Below are positions 1 through 12,500 of a stretch of 64,000 nucleotides of DNA, one piece after another (position 1 is the first letter of the stretch; each line of letters begins with the position of its first letter). The DNA comes from Cinnamomum chago. Taxonomy: Eukaryota > Streptophyta > Magnoliopsida > Laurales > Lauraceae. Position numbers and translations under genes: made by a program. The stretch is taken from assembly GCA_038049695.1 (NCBI GenBank), contig CP142452.1, positions 48,938,501 through 49,002,500 of the forward strand. Direction: 5' to 3'. The notes under the pieces are model-generated. The model was not told the DNA's origin, searched no databases, and saw only the letters and a program-made list of their open reading frames with translations.

Positions 1-8
1 ACAGGACT

Positions 9-779
9 ATGGCTGATGCAAAGGTTTGGGCAAACTTCACGAGGCAGTTCCATGATAAATATATACCCACTCACATCAAGCGACAGAAAGCAGTGGAATT
101 CCAACAGCTTGTTCAAGGGAACGTGACAGTCCTCGAATACCTCACAAAGTTTGAGAGATTGTCTAGATATGCTCCAGAGCTAGTGGACACGGTGGATAAG
201 AAGATTGTTAAATTCCTAGAGGGACTTAACCCTTTCATTGAGAGGGATGCTACCGGAGTAGTACCACCGGCCACTTTCGAAGAAGCCGTCAAGAGGGCCT
301 ATAAGTTTAAGAACTTCCATAACAAGATCCTCAGAGTTCAGTGAAAGGGTCCAGCTAACCAACAGAACCACCAGCACCAGAGAAATCAGCAGAATAAGAG
401 GCAGAGGCCAGAGCAGAATGCACAGAATCCGTTGGTTTGTACCCACTGTGGGAAGAACCATGAGAGTGCACAGTGTCGTACACTCATAGGGGCATGTTTC
501 AGATGTGGTTCCATGGCCCATCAGATGAGAGATTGTCCAAGGCAGAATAGACAGAATCAGCAACAGCAAGGACCACAGCGTCCAACACCACCACAGAATG
601 CAATGGTTGTCCAAAATCAGGCAAGGCCACTACAGCAACAAGCACCACAGCAACAACAGCATAGACAGCAGCAGGCCCGTTATCAGCAGGGACAGAACCA
701 AAATCAGCGTGCACAGCAACAGAATAGGAATGAAAAACAAGGCAAGCCACAACAAGCTCAGAATAGGCCACAGCGTTGA
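9..779 (+). pseudogene. Ty3/gypsy (family A) gag, 3' part, broken
   Basis: This is the capsid/nucleocapsid part of a Tekay/Del-type gypsy polyprotein, the protein that packages element RNA in a virus-like particle. The first part (9-344) is the plant gypsy gag core. It is closed by an in-frame TGA at 342-344, where a second copy at about 15855 has GGA. The same frame continues through two zinc knuckles. The first (438-476) is a CX2CX3HX4C variant and the second (495-536) is a canonical CX2CX4HX4C. A Gln/Asn-rich linker follows, up to another TGA at 777-779. The true start lies left of the window. The frame runs straight into the protease, so gag and pol form one reading frame in this family. 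Two stops in 770 bases make it a pseudogene. Confidence 0.9.
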
Positions 780-3700
780 GGACAAATCTATGCGGTTAAT
801 AGAGCTGATGCAGAGGCAGCAGGCAATGTCGTGGAAGGTACACTCCTTGTTTGAGGGATTAAAGCTAAGATCTTATTTGACTCTGGCTCTACACATTTAT
901 TCGTATCCCATAAATTTTCTGAGTTGATTGATATGCATGCTAGAGAACTTGAGTTCATTTTGACTGTGGCAACCCCAGTAGGTAAACAAGTTATCTGTAG
1001 AACCTTTTATTCTAGTTGTACAGTCCAGATAGGAGAAGTGGTTCTAACCGCAGATCTCATTTCATTGGAGATGTATGATTATGATGTCATCCTAGGGATG
1101 GACTGGCTGGCAGGGTACCATGCCACAATGGATTATTTCCATAAGACCCTTACTTTCAAGTTAGATGAGACACCAACAGGGGTGTTGTTTCAGGGAGAGA
1201 GGAGGAATCATCATGCAGGGTTTGTCTCAGCGTTGAAGGCTGATAGACTTTTGAGAAGTGGATGTGAAGCCTATTTAGCGTTTATCACGGAGGATAAACG
1301 GTCCCAAGGGGTGGAGGAGATCCCAATTGTTTGGGAATTCCCGGATGTTTTTCCGGAGGAGATTCCAGACTTACCACCCATTAGAGAGATCGATTTCACT
1401 ATCGAGTTGTTACCAGGGACCGCTCCAATATCTATTGCACCATATAGAATGGCTCTAGCAGAATTGGGAGAGTTGAAGACTCAGTTGCAAAAATTGTTAG
1501 ACAAAGGTTTTGTGAGACCGAGTATTTCACCATGGGGAGCTCCAGTCTTGTTTGTCAAGAAGAATGATGGTTCGATGAGAATGTGTATAGATTACAGAAG
1601 ATTAAATCAAGTGACCATCAAGAACAAATACCCATTGTCAACGATAAATGAATTGTTTGATCAATTGCAAGGTGCTTTATACTTTCCGAAGGTTGATTTG
1701 AGATCCGGTTACCATCAGCTGAGAGTCAGAGAATCAGATGTGTTGAAAACAGTTTTCCGGACAAGATATGGCCACTATGAGTTCCTAGTGATGTCATTTG
1801 GGTTGACAAATGCACCAGCAGTGTTCATGACATTGATGAACAAGATATTTGCAGAGTATCTAGATCAGTTTGTGGTAGTATTCATTGACGACATCTTAGT
1901 GTACTCCAAAACCAAAGAAGAGCATGAAGAGCACTTGAGAATATCACTGCAACTCTTGAGAGAGAATCAGCTATATGCGAAGCTCAACAAGTGTGAATTT
2001 TGGTTAGACCAAGTAGCATTTTTTGGGCACATCATCTCCAAAGAAGGATTGTCAGTGGATCCGTCCAAGATTGAAGCAGTAGTGAATTGGGAAAGACCGA
2101 AGAATGTGACAGAAATTAGGAGTTTTCTGGGATTGGTAGGCTATTATCGGTGGTTTGTGCAAGGATTTTAGTCGATTGCGTCACCATTGACGAAGTTGAC
2201 ATGGAAGAATGCACCATATGTATGGACAGATCAGTGCGAAGTGAGTTTCCATGAGCTAAACAAAAGGCTGACTATAGCACTAGTCCTTACTTTGCCATCC
2301 GGGAGCGGCGGTTTCACCATTTTTACCGATGCTTCGAATGTGGGACTTGGTTGTGTGCTGATGCAAGAAGGAAAATTGATTGCTTATGGATCTCGACAGT
2401 TGAAAGATCATGAGAAGAACTATGCCACCCATGATCTTGAGTTAGTAGCGGTTGTTTTCGCATTGAAAATGTGGAGACATTACCTCTATGGAGAGCAGTT
2501 CGAAGTCCACTCCGATCACCGCAGCTTACAATATTTGTTTTCTCAGAAGGAATTGAACATGAGGCAGAGAAGATGGATGGAATATATCAAGGATTATGAT
2601 TTTCCAATCAAGTACCACCAGGGGAAAGCTAATGTAGTTGCCGATGCCTTGAGCAGAAAATCAATAGGCTTGGCAAATCTAAGTGGCACTTGTATTTTTG
2701 AGCAATTTGAAGAGTTGAGCATAGACCTACAACCACTAAGGAAAGGGGTCCTATTAGCTAACATGTCAGTGTCAAAGCCTTCCTTCATTCAGAAGATCAA
2801 GTATAGTCAGTTGCAAGATCCAGAGTTGGCCAAGATTTCAGAGCATATAGCAGACCGTCCTGATTTCCGTATTGTTGATGGAGTTTTATACTACCGTGAC
2901 CGTCTGTGTGTGCCTAACTTTGAAGATTTGAGAGATGACATCATGACCGAGGCTCACAGCACGAAATACTCTATGCATCCAGGCAGCACAAAGATGTATC
3001 AGAATTTGAAGGGCAGATTTTGGTGGAACAATATGAAGAGAGAGATTGCAGCGTTTGTCTCACGTTGCATGACCTGTCAGTTGATTAAGGCAGAACATCA
3101 GAGACCTCCAGGGTTGTTACAGCCGTTAGAGATCCCGAAATGGAAGTGGGAGCATATTACCATGGATTTTATTTTGGGATTACCGAGGACCAACAGAGGC
3201 AACGATGAGATATAGGTCATTGTGGACCGTCTCACCAAGTCAGCTCATTTCATTGCTATGAGGATAGGGAAGAAGATGCACATGCTACCTTTGGCAGAGT
3301 TGTTTGTCAACGAGATTGTCAGTCAACATGGACAGCCAGTTTCTATCACATCGAATAGGGACGGCAGATTCGTCTCGAGGTTCTAGAAGACATTACATGA
3401 GTCTATGGGTACGAGATTACAGTTCAGCACGGCTTATCACCCTCAGACAGATGGCCAGTCAAATAGAACAATTCAAACTCTTGAGGATATGCTCCGTGCT
3501 TGTGTATTAGACTTCAAGACTCAATGGGATGAGACATTACCAGTGTGTGAGTTAACTTACAACAACAGCTACCATTCGAGCATTGGCATGGTGCCTTTCG
3601 AGGCATTGTATGGCAGAAGGTGTAGGACACCTGTATGTTGGGAAGAAGTCGGCATTCGCAATTTCCATGGACCGTCTATTGTAAGTGAGACCAGCGACAA

Positions 3701-4246
3701 AGTGAAGTTGATCCAAGAACGCTTGAAAGTGTCCCAGAGTAGACAGAAGAGCTATGCAGACTCCCACCGCAAAGATTTGCAATTCAAGGAAGGAGACAAG
3801 GTTTTCTTGAAAGTGTCACCTAAGAGAGGAACATTGAGATTTGGACAGAAGGGCAAGTTATAACGGAGATACATTGGACCATATGATATTGTGAGCAAGA
3901 TCAGTGACGTGGCTTATAGGTTAGCCTTATCACCTGAGCTATCCGGCATACACAACGTCTTCCATGTGTCTATGTTGAAGAAGTATGTCCACAATCCGTC
4001 ACATGTGCTCCGGCATGAGCCATTGGAGATTCGAGAGGATGCTACCTATGTTGAGAAGCCATTCAGATCATCGATACAAAGGAACAAGAGTTGAGGACAC
4101 GCTCTATTCAGTGGGTAAAGGTACTATGGGAGAATCATGGACCGGAAGAGGCAACGTGGGAATTACGAGATCAAGTGCAGAAGAAGTATCCACATCTACT
4201 ACCAGAGGTGAGCCTTATATTTCATTTGGAGGACCAAATGCCCTAA
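780..4246 (+). pseudogene. Ty3/gypsy (family A) pol: protease, RT, RNase H, integrase, chromodomain-like tail, broken
   Basis: The domain order is protease, reverse transcriptase, RNase H, integrase, which defines Ty3/gypsy. The protease has its DSG active site at 879-887. RT runs about 1340-2000, with the catalytic FIDD at about 1881-1892. RNase H follows, with a TDAS motif near 2325. The integrase HHCC zinc finger lies about 2950-3085 and the DDE core about 3150-3560. The C-terminal tail reads VKVLW..H..EEATWE..YP, typical of Tekay/Del chromoviruses. In-frame stops lie at 852, 2169, 3213, 3384 and 3861, and a single-base deletion near 4062 shifts the tail. Two integrase catalytic positions also look replaced: Asp by Asn in the SDRD-type motif near 3353, and Glu by Asn near 3463. 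The natural stop is at 4244-4246, inside the polypurine tract. It is dead for autonomous transposition. Confidence 0.92.
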
Positions 4247-4257
4247 GGGGTGGAGGA
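4242..4257 (+). other. polypurine tract of gypsy A
   Basis: The purine-rich run CCTAAGGGGTGGAGGA lies directly before the TG of the 3' LTR. It primes plus-strand DNA synthesis in LTR elements. The same tract occurs in reverse complement at 44895-44910 beside the nested family A copy, which confirms the boundary. Confidence 0.85.
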
Positions 4258-5530
4258 TGTAAGACCCCGACCCGAGTGAACCTGATTAGTGTTAATTAAG
4301 TCATGTGTTAGTTCTAAGCTTGATTAGTGATTTTGGCTAAGTTGGGTTTGGAATAGCTTTTGTTATAGTTTTGGGGAATTTCGAGTGTTTTGGTGACTAG
4401 TGGGGCCCTTTGGGGGTTCCCTTTTCAACTTTGTGTTGCTTAGAGGATTTTCCGGAATTGTTTTGATTTGCGTTCTTATTCCGTTTCATTTATCTTGTTA
4501 ATCCCTGCAACTTTCATCTTGATCACGATCCCATTCGAGGTCTTGAAACCCGATTTCCTAGCCTTGAGGGCGAAACAGTCTTTTTACACTAAACCTGTAC
4601 CCAAATCTTGAAATCCGTGAAACATATACTTTTTGAAATCTAGATATTTCGGCGATCATTTCTTCCTTCTTCGTCGAATTCATTTGAAGTCCCGAAAGAG
4701 GTGATTTCAGCCCAAAGAGTTCTTAAGTAGTGGGACCCATTCTCATTGCTTATATAAGGAGAAACTCATCTTCCATTTCCCTTTTCCAGCACAAAAGAGA
4801 ACCTAGAGTTTGCTTTGGCAACTTTTTCTTCTTCTTCTTGCTATTTCCATCTCAATCTCCCACCAAGCTTGCACCAACATCAAAATAGACTTCCCCATTC
4901 TCTTCCTCATCTTGAAGGCAACATATTGATACCATTTGTGACGGAAACCCCTCATTTCAGGATCTTCTTTGAGCTATTTCTTTCCATTTGAAGGTCATTC
5001 AAGTAAGCAATCTTCTACATCTTCTAGATTTGTGTTCTTCTAGTCCTTGAGAAGCTCCATTTTCATTATTGTGAGTTCTATCTTCTTCATTCATTGTTTA
5101 ACCCATTTTAGGGTTTGTTTTGGGGGTTTTTGCTTGTAGCTTGGAATTGAGCTTAAGAGGTGATTAGAGGCTTGGTTTTTCTAGCTTGGACCTAAGGCAA
5201 GTGGATGATTAGGTGTTTTGAGTTTTAAATGATTTGGTGAAATATTAGTGATTTACTCATGCTTCTTAATGATTTGCATTGTTGAAATAAATGATCATAA
5301 TGCATCTTGCTAGCTCATTTAATGCCTTGGAAACATTGATTTATAGCTTTCTTTATCTCTAGTCTTGTGTTGGTTGTATAAGTGTTGAAAGGAGGAAATA
5401 AGAGAAAAGGACCAGCTCACTGCAGAACAGAACCTGGGTTCTGTTCCATAGTTCACGCGGTCAACCGGACGGGGGCTCGGTCGACCGGCGACACAGGATC
5501 AGGTTCTCTGGAACCTGACCAAAACACTAT
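4258..5530 (+). mobile_element. gypsy A 3' LTR, truncated
   Basis: The LTR begins TGTAAGACCCCGACC right after the polypurine tract and matches the starts of the LTRs at 61477 and, reversed, at 19428 and 44894. The full family length, from the solo copy at 16290-19428, is about 3.1 kb, so only the first ~1.27 kb survives. A TATA box lies at 4750-4758. Near the break the LTR carries a GGTCGACC-type palindrome (about 5456-5496), unlike other A copies. The junction with the reversed C element interior is near 5530, placed by where homology to 41490-41535 starts; the exact base is uncertain. Confidence 0.8.
4750..4758 (+). promoter_or_regulatory. TATA box of gypsy A LTR
   Basis: TATATAAGG lies about 490 bases into the LTR, followed by a pyrimidine-rich leader. 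The nested A LTR keeps the reverse-strand equivalent at about 44393-44401. The A copies at 16290-19428 and 61477-64000 have TTAACA-like sequence at the same place and probably lack this box. Confidence 0.6.
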
Positions 5531-8434
5531 TCTCCCAAGCTTTCTTTCTTCTACCTCTCCCCCTTTGACCATGTCTCTCTCTCCCTTTGGCAAGATATGC
5601 ATTCTCTCCCCCAGTAGAAGATCCTACAATTTCTCTCCTTAGGAAGCTTGGACATTCTCTTCCCCTTTAGAGAACTTGAATGCTCTCTCCCCCTTTGACA
5701 TTAAATTGCAAAGGTACCTACACACATGAAATAAGGAAAACACCTTTTAGTAGCACCTGTTAACAAAAGAAATCGAAAATGAAATACATAACAGGTTATC
5801 ATGTATGGAAGTAATCTCTAAGGGTTCAAATCCAATCCAAGGGTCAATTTGATCAAAATTAATACTTCCTATGAAGGTTTACACTCCCCCTCAATCCATT
5901 CTCTCATTTTGACAAAGATATAACTATTTGGTTCAAGAAGAAGATGGTTTAACCAATTGAGGGTCAACTTCAAGGAAAGGATTAGACATGTTTAACTATA
6001 AAGCTCAATATGATCAAATTACCAAAAGAAAGCAAGGCCAATAAGAAAAGCAATCATGGATACCAATTGGAAAAACAAAGAATACCAATTGAGATTCAAG
6101 GATAATTCTATTAAAACAATCACTCTAAAATGGAGTTATAAAGAATATACCTATTAAGATAAATCTAAAATAGAGCTATCCATGATGAAATGGGGTTTAT
6201 TGAACATAGCATCAATCGATTTAACTATGAAAAACATATGCTATGAAGGTTTTGAAATCATTTCATTCAATAAAAAAATATGACTATCATGTGCAAGATG
6301 AGTGAAATGAAATTCAAACATGAAACCTACCTCAACTATTAACCAACCAAGATTATGAATACATAAACATGGTGGTCATGAGATTTACCTATATGAGCAA
6401 GAGAGGTGGCAAACATGAAAATTATGATGCTAATGGAGTGTGACATGGAATGAAATATCTTACTATCAAGTTCAATCCAATGTATGCAAGGTCTATCACA
6501 TGCACAAGAAATGACATCAAATCAATCGAAAATTATACCAATTGAATTTCACAACATGACAAATAGCAAGGATGTGACAAACACAAAATTCCATCAAGCA
6601 TCATAAATGGATATTCATCACTTTTAAAGATATAACTAATGAGCATAGTGATGAACAAGGTAAATTGCAATGCAAAAGGATATTACTTGGTAATGCATGC
6701 AATTTCCAAAGTGTCAAAATCATATGAATTCAACATCTAAGATATCCATCAAACATATAGAAATACGAGGAATGGATTTCAAAGAGTTTCATATGATCAA
6801 GATCACTACTATGATGTTGAGACATGTATAAGGATGACATCACTTAGAGAATATACTTGAATCAACATCATAAGTATCCAAAAATAAATGACTAGAAGGC
6901 ATAGAGGATGGATTTGAGTTCTAGTATGGTTTCTACAAATATAACTAAGATCACAACCATACATAGAACGATTTGACATTTGGATAGAGAGGATCAATCA
7001 ACACTCAAGATCTAACTCATACCATATCATCAATGAAGAATATAACTATGCAAGCACAAGAAGGTATGGAGTTAGAGGGACATCATGGATCACATATAGA
7101 TGAAGATGAATCACATATATGGATATACCTATTAAGAACAATGGTTTAATTCCAATTCATCTAAAATGATCAATTAATCTATCATGCAACATCTCCACTC
7201 TTAGCAAATGTACTAAGCTTACAATGCAATGGAAAATGGATATGAGGTTTATACCAAATGAACTTAGCACATTAAATCACATATGTACTTATTAGGCTCA
7301 AATGATAATAAAACAAAAGATTTTACTATAAAGCATATAAACAATCATCAATTTGCATTAATGAAAATATATACCAAGTTAGGCACAAACATGCAAATCA
7401 ATGAACCCATATCCAACCACGTAACGTAAGACATCAAAATCAATTTGCATAAAAAGAATGTAACTAAATGAGCAAAGATGCAAATTGTTTGTAAAAGTTA
7501 TTTCCTTCCAAATGATATAATCATAATTAAGCACAAGGAAATAAATTCAAGGAAAATGCATCTAAAAATACAACCAATAAAGCTTAACATTTTCCAAAGT
7601 TTTTCAAATCACCTCAATATTTAAAATTCCAACAAAGAATCATTTATAGAATTATGAGCAAGCGATTTTGAAAAACATGAAGTGTACTACTATAAATTTT
7701 CAATTTGGATTCTAAATATGACAATAGACACTCATTCAAATTGAACACATATTTTCCATACCAAGAGATATAACTTTGAAAAAACAATGGAAAACTTAAA
7801 TTGCTTCAAATCATTTGATTTAAAAAAAGATCTAATTACGACATTCATCAAATTATTTTCCAACATCAATTGATCATGAAAAATCTAGCTATGAAAGCTT
7901 TTGTAATCACAATCAATTGATCATGAATAGATATGCACTACATGAGATATAACTATATGAACAAAATGCAAATCCATCATGAAAATATTGCAATCAAGGG
8001 ATTTTGAAAACCATGAGATATAACTTAAAAGTTCATGAAGACAAAATCAAATTATCACAAAGAAACATTGCATTTTAAGAGATGTGACTATAAAGAAACA
8101 AAATGCAAATGTAACATGACCAACAAATAGATTTAACTAAAAAGGATAGGTTGGTCTAGAGGGGATCAAGGCCTTAAGGTTAGTCTAAATGTGTACCAAT
8201 GAAGATTCACCTAAGGTCTTGATAAGGATGTCCTTGAGAGTTCACTTGAGGACTCACGAACTCTTGGAGATATAACTTGAAAAAGTCTTAGAGTGGTGCA
8301 ATGATACTATGGGGAAATTTCATTTTCGATCATAGTGGAAATCATTAAAAAGATATGCAATAAATCACAACACTAGGGTTTTAATCTAGAAAGGATCAAC
8401 TTCGGGTTGTTAAGCCCTAAAATGGAGTAACCTC
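5531..8434 (-). mobile_element. C-family copia interior, non-coding, no gag
   Basis: On the - strand this matches the non-coding 3' interior of the complete C element (39491-41700), including the purine-rich AAAGGGGGAGA-type stretches before the 3' LTR. It has no gag or pol frame, although it runs up to the primer site at 8435. A motif close to GATATAACTAT recurs at least a dozen times (for example 5926, 6218, 6629, 6938, 7039, 7457, 7945, 8019, 8129). The 3' LTR of this copy is missing; the interior is cut off near 5530. It is either a gag-deleted copy or a fully non-coding subfamily. Confidence 0.75.
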
Positions 8435-8448
8435 GCTCTGATACCAAT
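8435..8448 (-). other. primer binding site (initiator Met tRNA)
   Basis: On the - strand the sequence reads ATTGGTATCAGAGC directly after the LTR end TTTCA. This is the standard plant copia primer site, complementary to the 3' end of initiator methionine tRNA. It fixes the orientation of this C copy and the LTR boundary at 8449. Confidence 0.85.
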
Positions 8449-10317
8449 TGAAAGACCGGGGATCCGAACCCTTGAAGGGGGTGAATAGGGTGAGCTTCAG
8501 TTATGACAAATTTTAACCAATTTTAACTTCTTTAAACTAAACTAGTCACAAGTGGTGATTAAGTAAATAAATGCGGAAGCTTACAAAAACAATCACCACA
8601 AAGCATACACCATCACACAAGGATTTATAGTGGTTCGGCCTCAATGCCTACATCCACTACCGGCTTGTGATCCAACACCCCACCGGATTTCCACTATTTA
8701 TGCTTTTCAATAGGCTAAGCAATAACCTTTACAATGATGTTTTTCAAGGCTTAACATCAACCTATTACACTATGCTTTTCTTAGGCTAAGCAATAACCTC
8801 TTCAACCAGAAGGTTGGTTATCTCTCTAAGTAGTGTCTATAATACACTTGATGGAGATACGATTTAGCTCAATACAATGCCTCTTAATTAGGCGGATATG
8901 AAAGTGAAAAACTAACTCACACAAACACTAAATGAATGCAAAGATGTATGTGTAGACACCTCATTTTGGCCCCCTGTGATAGCCTTAAACACTTATCATA
9001 TATGATGATGCCCCCATTTCACCCATAATTGAATGGTTAATGGCATAATTCAGATTAATTAATGACGATGAAGATGCTTGTTGATACTTTTAGACTTAGT
9101 TCGGCAATTCATAGAAATTGTGAGAGAAAAGGCCGAATCGCGTTGAGATCTCGAGTTCAACCCACTACTCATACCAGGCACGGGCTACAACACCACCCAA
9201 GCCCCTTCCAGACTACATAAAACGCACTCAGGTTGTCCCCAAAGAAACTACATATAGTTTGCCTAAGTACAATGCGATTAACATGAGTCAAGAGGTTAGA
9301 ATCATTGATCCAAGTATCCCTTATTTTCCTGACCTCTGACCGTTAGGATTTACAGACCACACGATTCTATATTCCGAGAGCTTTCCGACGATATATAGAA
9401 CGTCAAATTCCGACCAATGGATCAAAAGATATGGCCCTCGGAAGACTACACAAGTGATACCGCACCAGGGGCACACTTGGGCGCCCATATAGGTGCGCCC
9501 AAGTTCCAAGCTCCACTTGGGCGCACTTGCGTCTCTGGTTACCCTATAACATACTCTGATGCACATTTAAGTTGGTTCCTCTCCATTCTTCATAGTTCCA
9601 GCCCATTCTCAATCCGAAAGCAATCTAAAACCAAACCCCACGCCCTTTTGACCCATAAGATAACATGGGCACGCCTGTGTGTGCGCACAAGTTCTAAAAT
9701 CCACTTGGGCTCCCCCACAAGTGCGCCCAAGTCCAATTCCCTTTGTTTTAGTCCAAATTCAACCCGAACCAAACCCTAGGTCAACTGAACCCCAGGTCCC
9801 TTCCATTTTCCGACATCTGATCACTATGATGTATGGACCAACAGATTCTACTTTTCAAGAGCTTTCCAACGGTATATAGAACGTCCAATTCCGACCAACG
9901 GTCCAAGAGTTATGGCCCGCGGAAGATAGCCCTAACGATCCCCCCACTAGAGACCACTTGGGCGCCACCCTAGGTGCGCCCAAGTTTCATCCTGCGCTTG
10001 GGCGCACACACAGGTGCGCCCAGGTGTCCAGTTGGCTTAGAATGGAGCTTGAATACATATTTGTGTGGGTTTCGCTCTATCTTTCGCAATCCCGACCTGA
10101 CCTCAACCCGAAAACAGTTCGAAACCAAACCGAAAGCCCACTTAGCCCCAAAACCAACATGGGCGCATCTATGCATGCGCCCAAGTTCCCAAGCCAACAT
10201 GGGCGCACCCATGTGTGCGCCCAAGTTCCCCGTAACCCTAGACTTGCCTTGGTTCGCGTGAAACCTCTGGAAACTCATGCAAACAACAGCCCTAACCCCT
10301 TCTCCACGAAAAAACCC

Positions 10318-10327
10318 TTATATAAGG
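10318..10327 (+). promoter_or_regulatory. TATA box of LTR T
   Basis: TTATATAAGG is followed within ~60 bases by a long AG-rich leader, the usual layout of the transcription start in plant gypsy LTRs. It is itself nearly palindromic, so strand choice relies on the leader. Confidence 0.55.
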
Positions 10328-11240
10328 ATCTCTTATGTCATTTACAAGGGGGGAGGCTACCAAAAAAAGAATAGAAAAGCTAGGAGAAAAGAGAGAAAGA
10401 GAGGGTAGCCACCAAAGAGAGAGCTTTGGATCTAGAAGAAAGGAGAAGGAGCTTTTGTTTCCCAAGATTAGCAATGGAGAGAGCTTCCAAAAGCCATGGA
10501 TCTGCGCGAAAACTTCAACCTACGATTTGAAAGATACGATTCCGACCGGTATTTCTAGATTAGGTTCTCTTCCATTGATATTCAACATCATTAATGTTTA
10601 GAAATATGCTTAGGATCATGCATGCATTGTAGATCTGCATTAATAGTAGAATTTTTAGTAGATCTAATACTTAGCAAAGATCCATCATTAGTAACATGCT
10701 TAGGATCATCCCTACTCCGTTGATCTGCATTATTTCTTGCATTCCGAACTCGTGATTAGGATAGACTGTGCATCCATTTCATCTTCACTAAGTAAAATCT
10801 AAAAAAAAAAGAAAAAAAAAAGAAGTGCAACATAACACTTGGGCGCAACTATCTGTGCGCCCAAGTGTCTGCAACAGTTTTCAACCCCGAGTTTCATAGT
10901 AAGCACAATTTATTTCTTAGATCCGAACTCGTTTTTCATACATATTGTTATTGGGACCTTCGGATCTATAATCTTGCATCCCAAATCGCGAGAAAAGTAT
11001 CGAGAAAAGAAACAAAGAAGAAGAAAAGTGCAGGAAAACTAGGGAGCAACTGTGTGTGCGCCCAAGTTTCTGGATAGGCTTTTGGCCCCGACTTCTCGTT
11101 TCGCGTGTACTCTGTTTCTTAGATCCGGGCCTACCCCTATAAAAGTTAGTATTAAAGTCTTCGGATTTGAGAAAAGTGTTAAAAGGATTAGAAGGAAGAC
11201 CAAATATATTGCAAAAGATAAAGGGAAAAAAGAGACAGTG

Positions 11241-11355
11241 AACTTGGGAGCAACTGTGCGTGAGCCCAAGTTGTGTAGAGAAACTTGGGAGCAACTGTGT
11301 GTGAGCCCAAGTTGTGCAGAGAAACTTGGGAGCAACTGTGTGTGCGCCCAAGTTC
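11241..11355. repeat. 41-bp tandem repeat, 3 copies
   Basis: Units begin at 11241, 11282 and 11323 with exact 41-bp spacing. Each is AACTTGGGAGCAACTGTG followed by the right arm GAGCCCAAGTT or GCGCCCAAGTT. It is a local tandem amplification of the T palindrome. Confidence 0.9.
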
Positions 11356-12300
11356 CAAATTCGTTTTCCGGCCCGCATTTTCATATCTTTGCATTCCATT
11401 TAGTTTGTTGCTTTATCTTTGTGGTAATTTCAATTGATTACTTAACTTCTAGACTTCGAAATATCGAATTATCATCATTTTAGGCTAGGATAAATTGCAT
11501 AAAATACCAAAAAAATCATAAAATCATAAAATACTTCTCCTCTCATCTTACTCCCTAGTAGTTAGAGAAGAGAAAACAAAAAAGAAAGTAATTAAAAGAA
11601 GTATTAGAATTATAAAAGTAGACATTAAGTAGCTATTTTTTAGGATATTTCATTCATGCCTAAGTAAACCAATAAATTCGATCAACTCCTAATCTAAAAC
11701 ACTTAATTAACTCAAAACACCTAATTAAAACATCCAATTAAAATCCACATAATTAATTAACTAAATCCCTAAAATTGATTAACAACTCTTAATGAAATCC
11801 TAATTAACCAACCTTAATTAATAAGCCTAAATAAATTAAAACCCTAATTAACAAACCTTAATTAAAATTCTGATTAATAGGCCTAAACAAACCAAAACCC
11901 CTAATTAATCAAACCCTAACAACAAAACCCTAGCCACCAATCCCTAATTAAGACCCTAATAGAAACCTAATTAAAGACGATAAGACTTAGCCACACCCAG
12001 AGAATAGAGACATTCCCCAACTAGAATACCAAACCCGACTTAGAAGCACCCTAGAATTGAACAAACTAGTAGCTCCACAACAGGCAGACACTTAGGAGCA
12101 ACCACAGGTGCGCCCAAGTTACCCCAGAAACCTGGGCTCACATATAAGTGCGCCCAACTTCTCGTTCCAATCCCGAAGCACATTGGTCGCATTTTAACTC
12201 CCGAACTTAAACCACGTATATTTATTAACATAGATCACCTGAAACTCCAAGCCTAAGTGAACAGAATCTCGTAAAGAACCAAAACACGCGAACCAAACGT

Positions 12301-12500
12301 AGGAGCAACCATAGGTGCGCCCAAGTTATTCAGGAAAGATAGGACCAACTATAGGTGCACCCAAGTTACTCGGGATACATAGGAGCAACCAGAGGTGAGC
12401 CTAAGTTATTCAGCAAAGATAGGAGCAACCATAGGTGCACCCAAGTTGTTCAGGAAACATAGGAGCAACCACAGGTGCGCCCAAGTTCGCCTCCACCCGG
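12301..12500. repeat. 40-bp tandem repeat, 5 copies
   Basis: Units begin at 12301, 12341, 12381, 12421 and 12461, exactly 40 bp apart. Each starts AGGAGCAACC (AGGACCAACT in one) and carries a GGTGCGCCCAAGTT-type right arm. The left arm has decayed from GGGCGC to AGGAGC. Confidence 0.92.

Noticed and set aside
9958..10374. Open frames on both strands with LGAHxGAPK repeats
   Set aside because: They are translations of the palindrome array; a palindrome opens similar frames on both strands.
11690..11960. Interstitial telomere-like CCCTAA words
   Set aside because: AACCCTAATTAA words are irregular and mixed with TTAATTAA; there is no run of TTTAGGG.
12301..12500. CRISPR-like array
   Set aside because: The units are contiguous 40-bp repeats without unique spacers, in a plant LTR.
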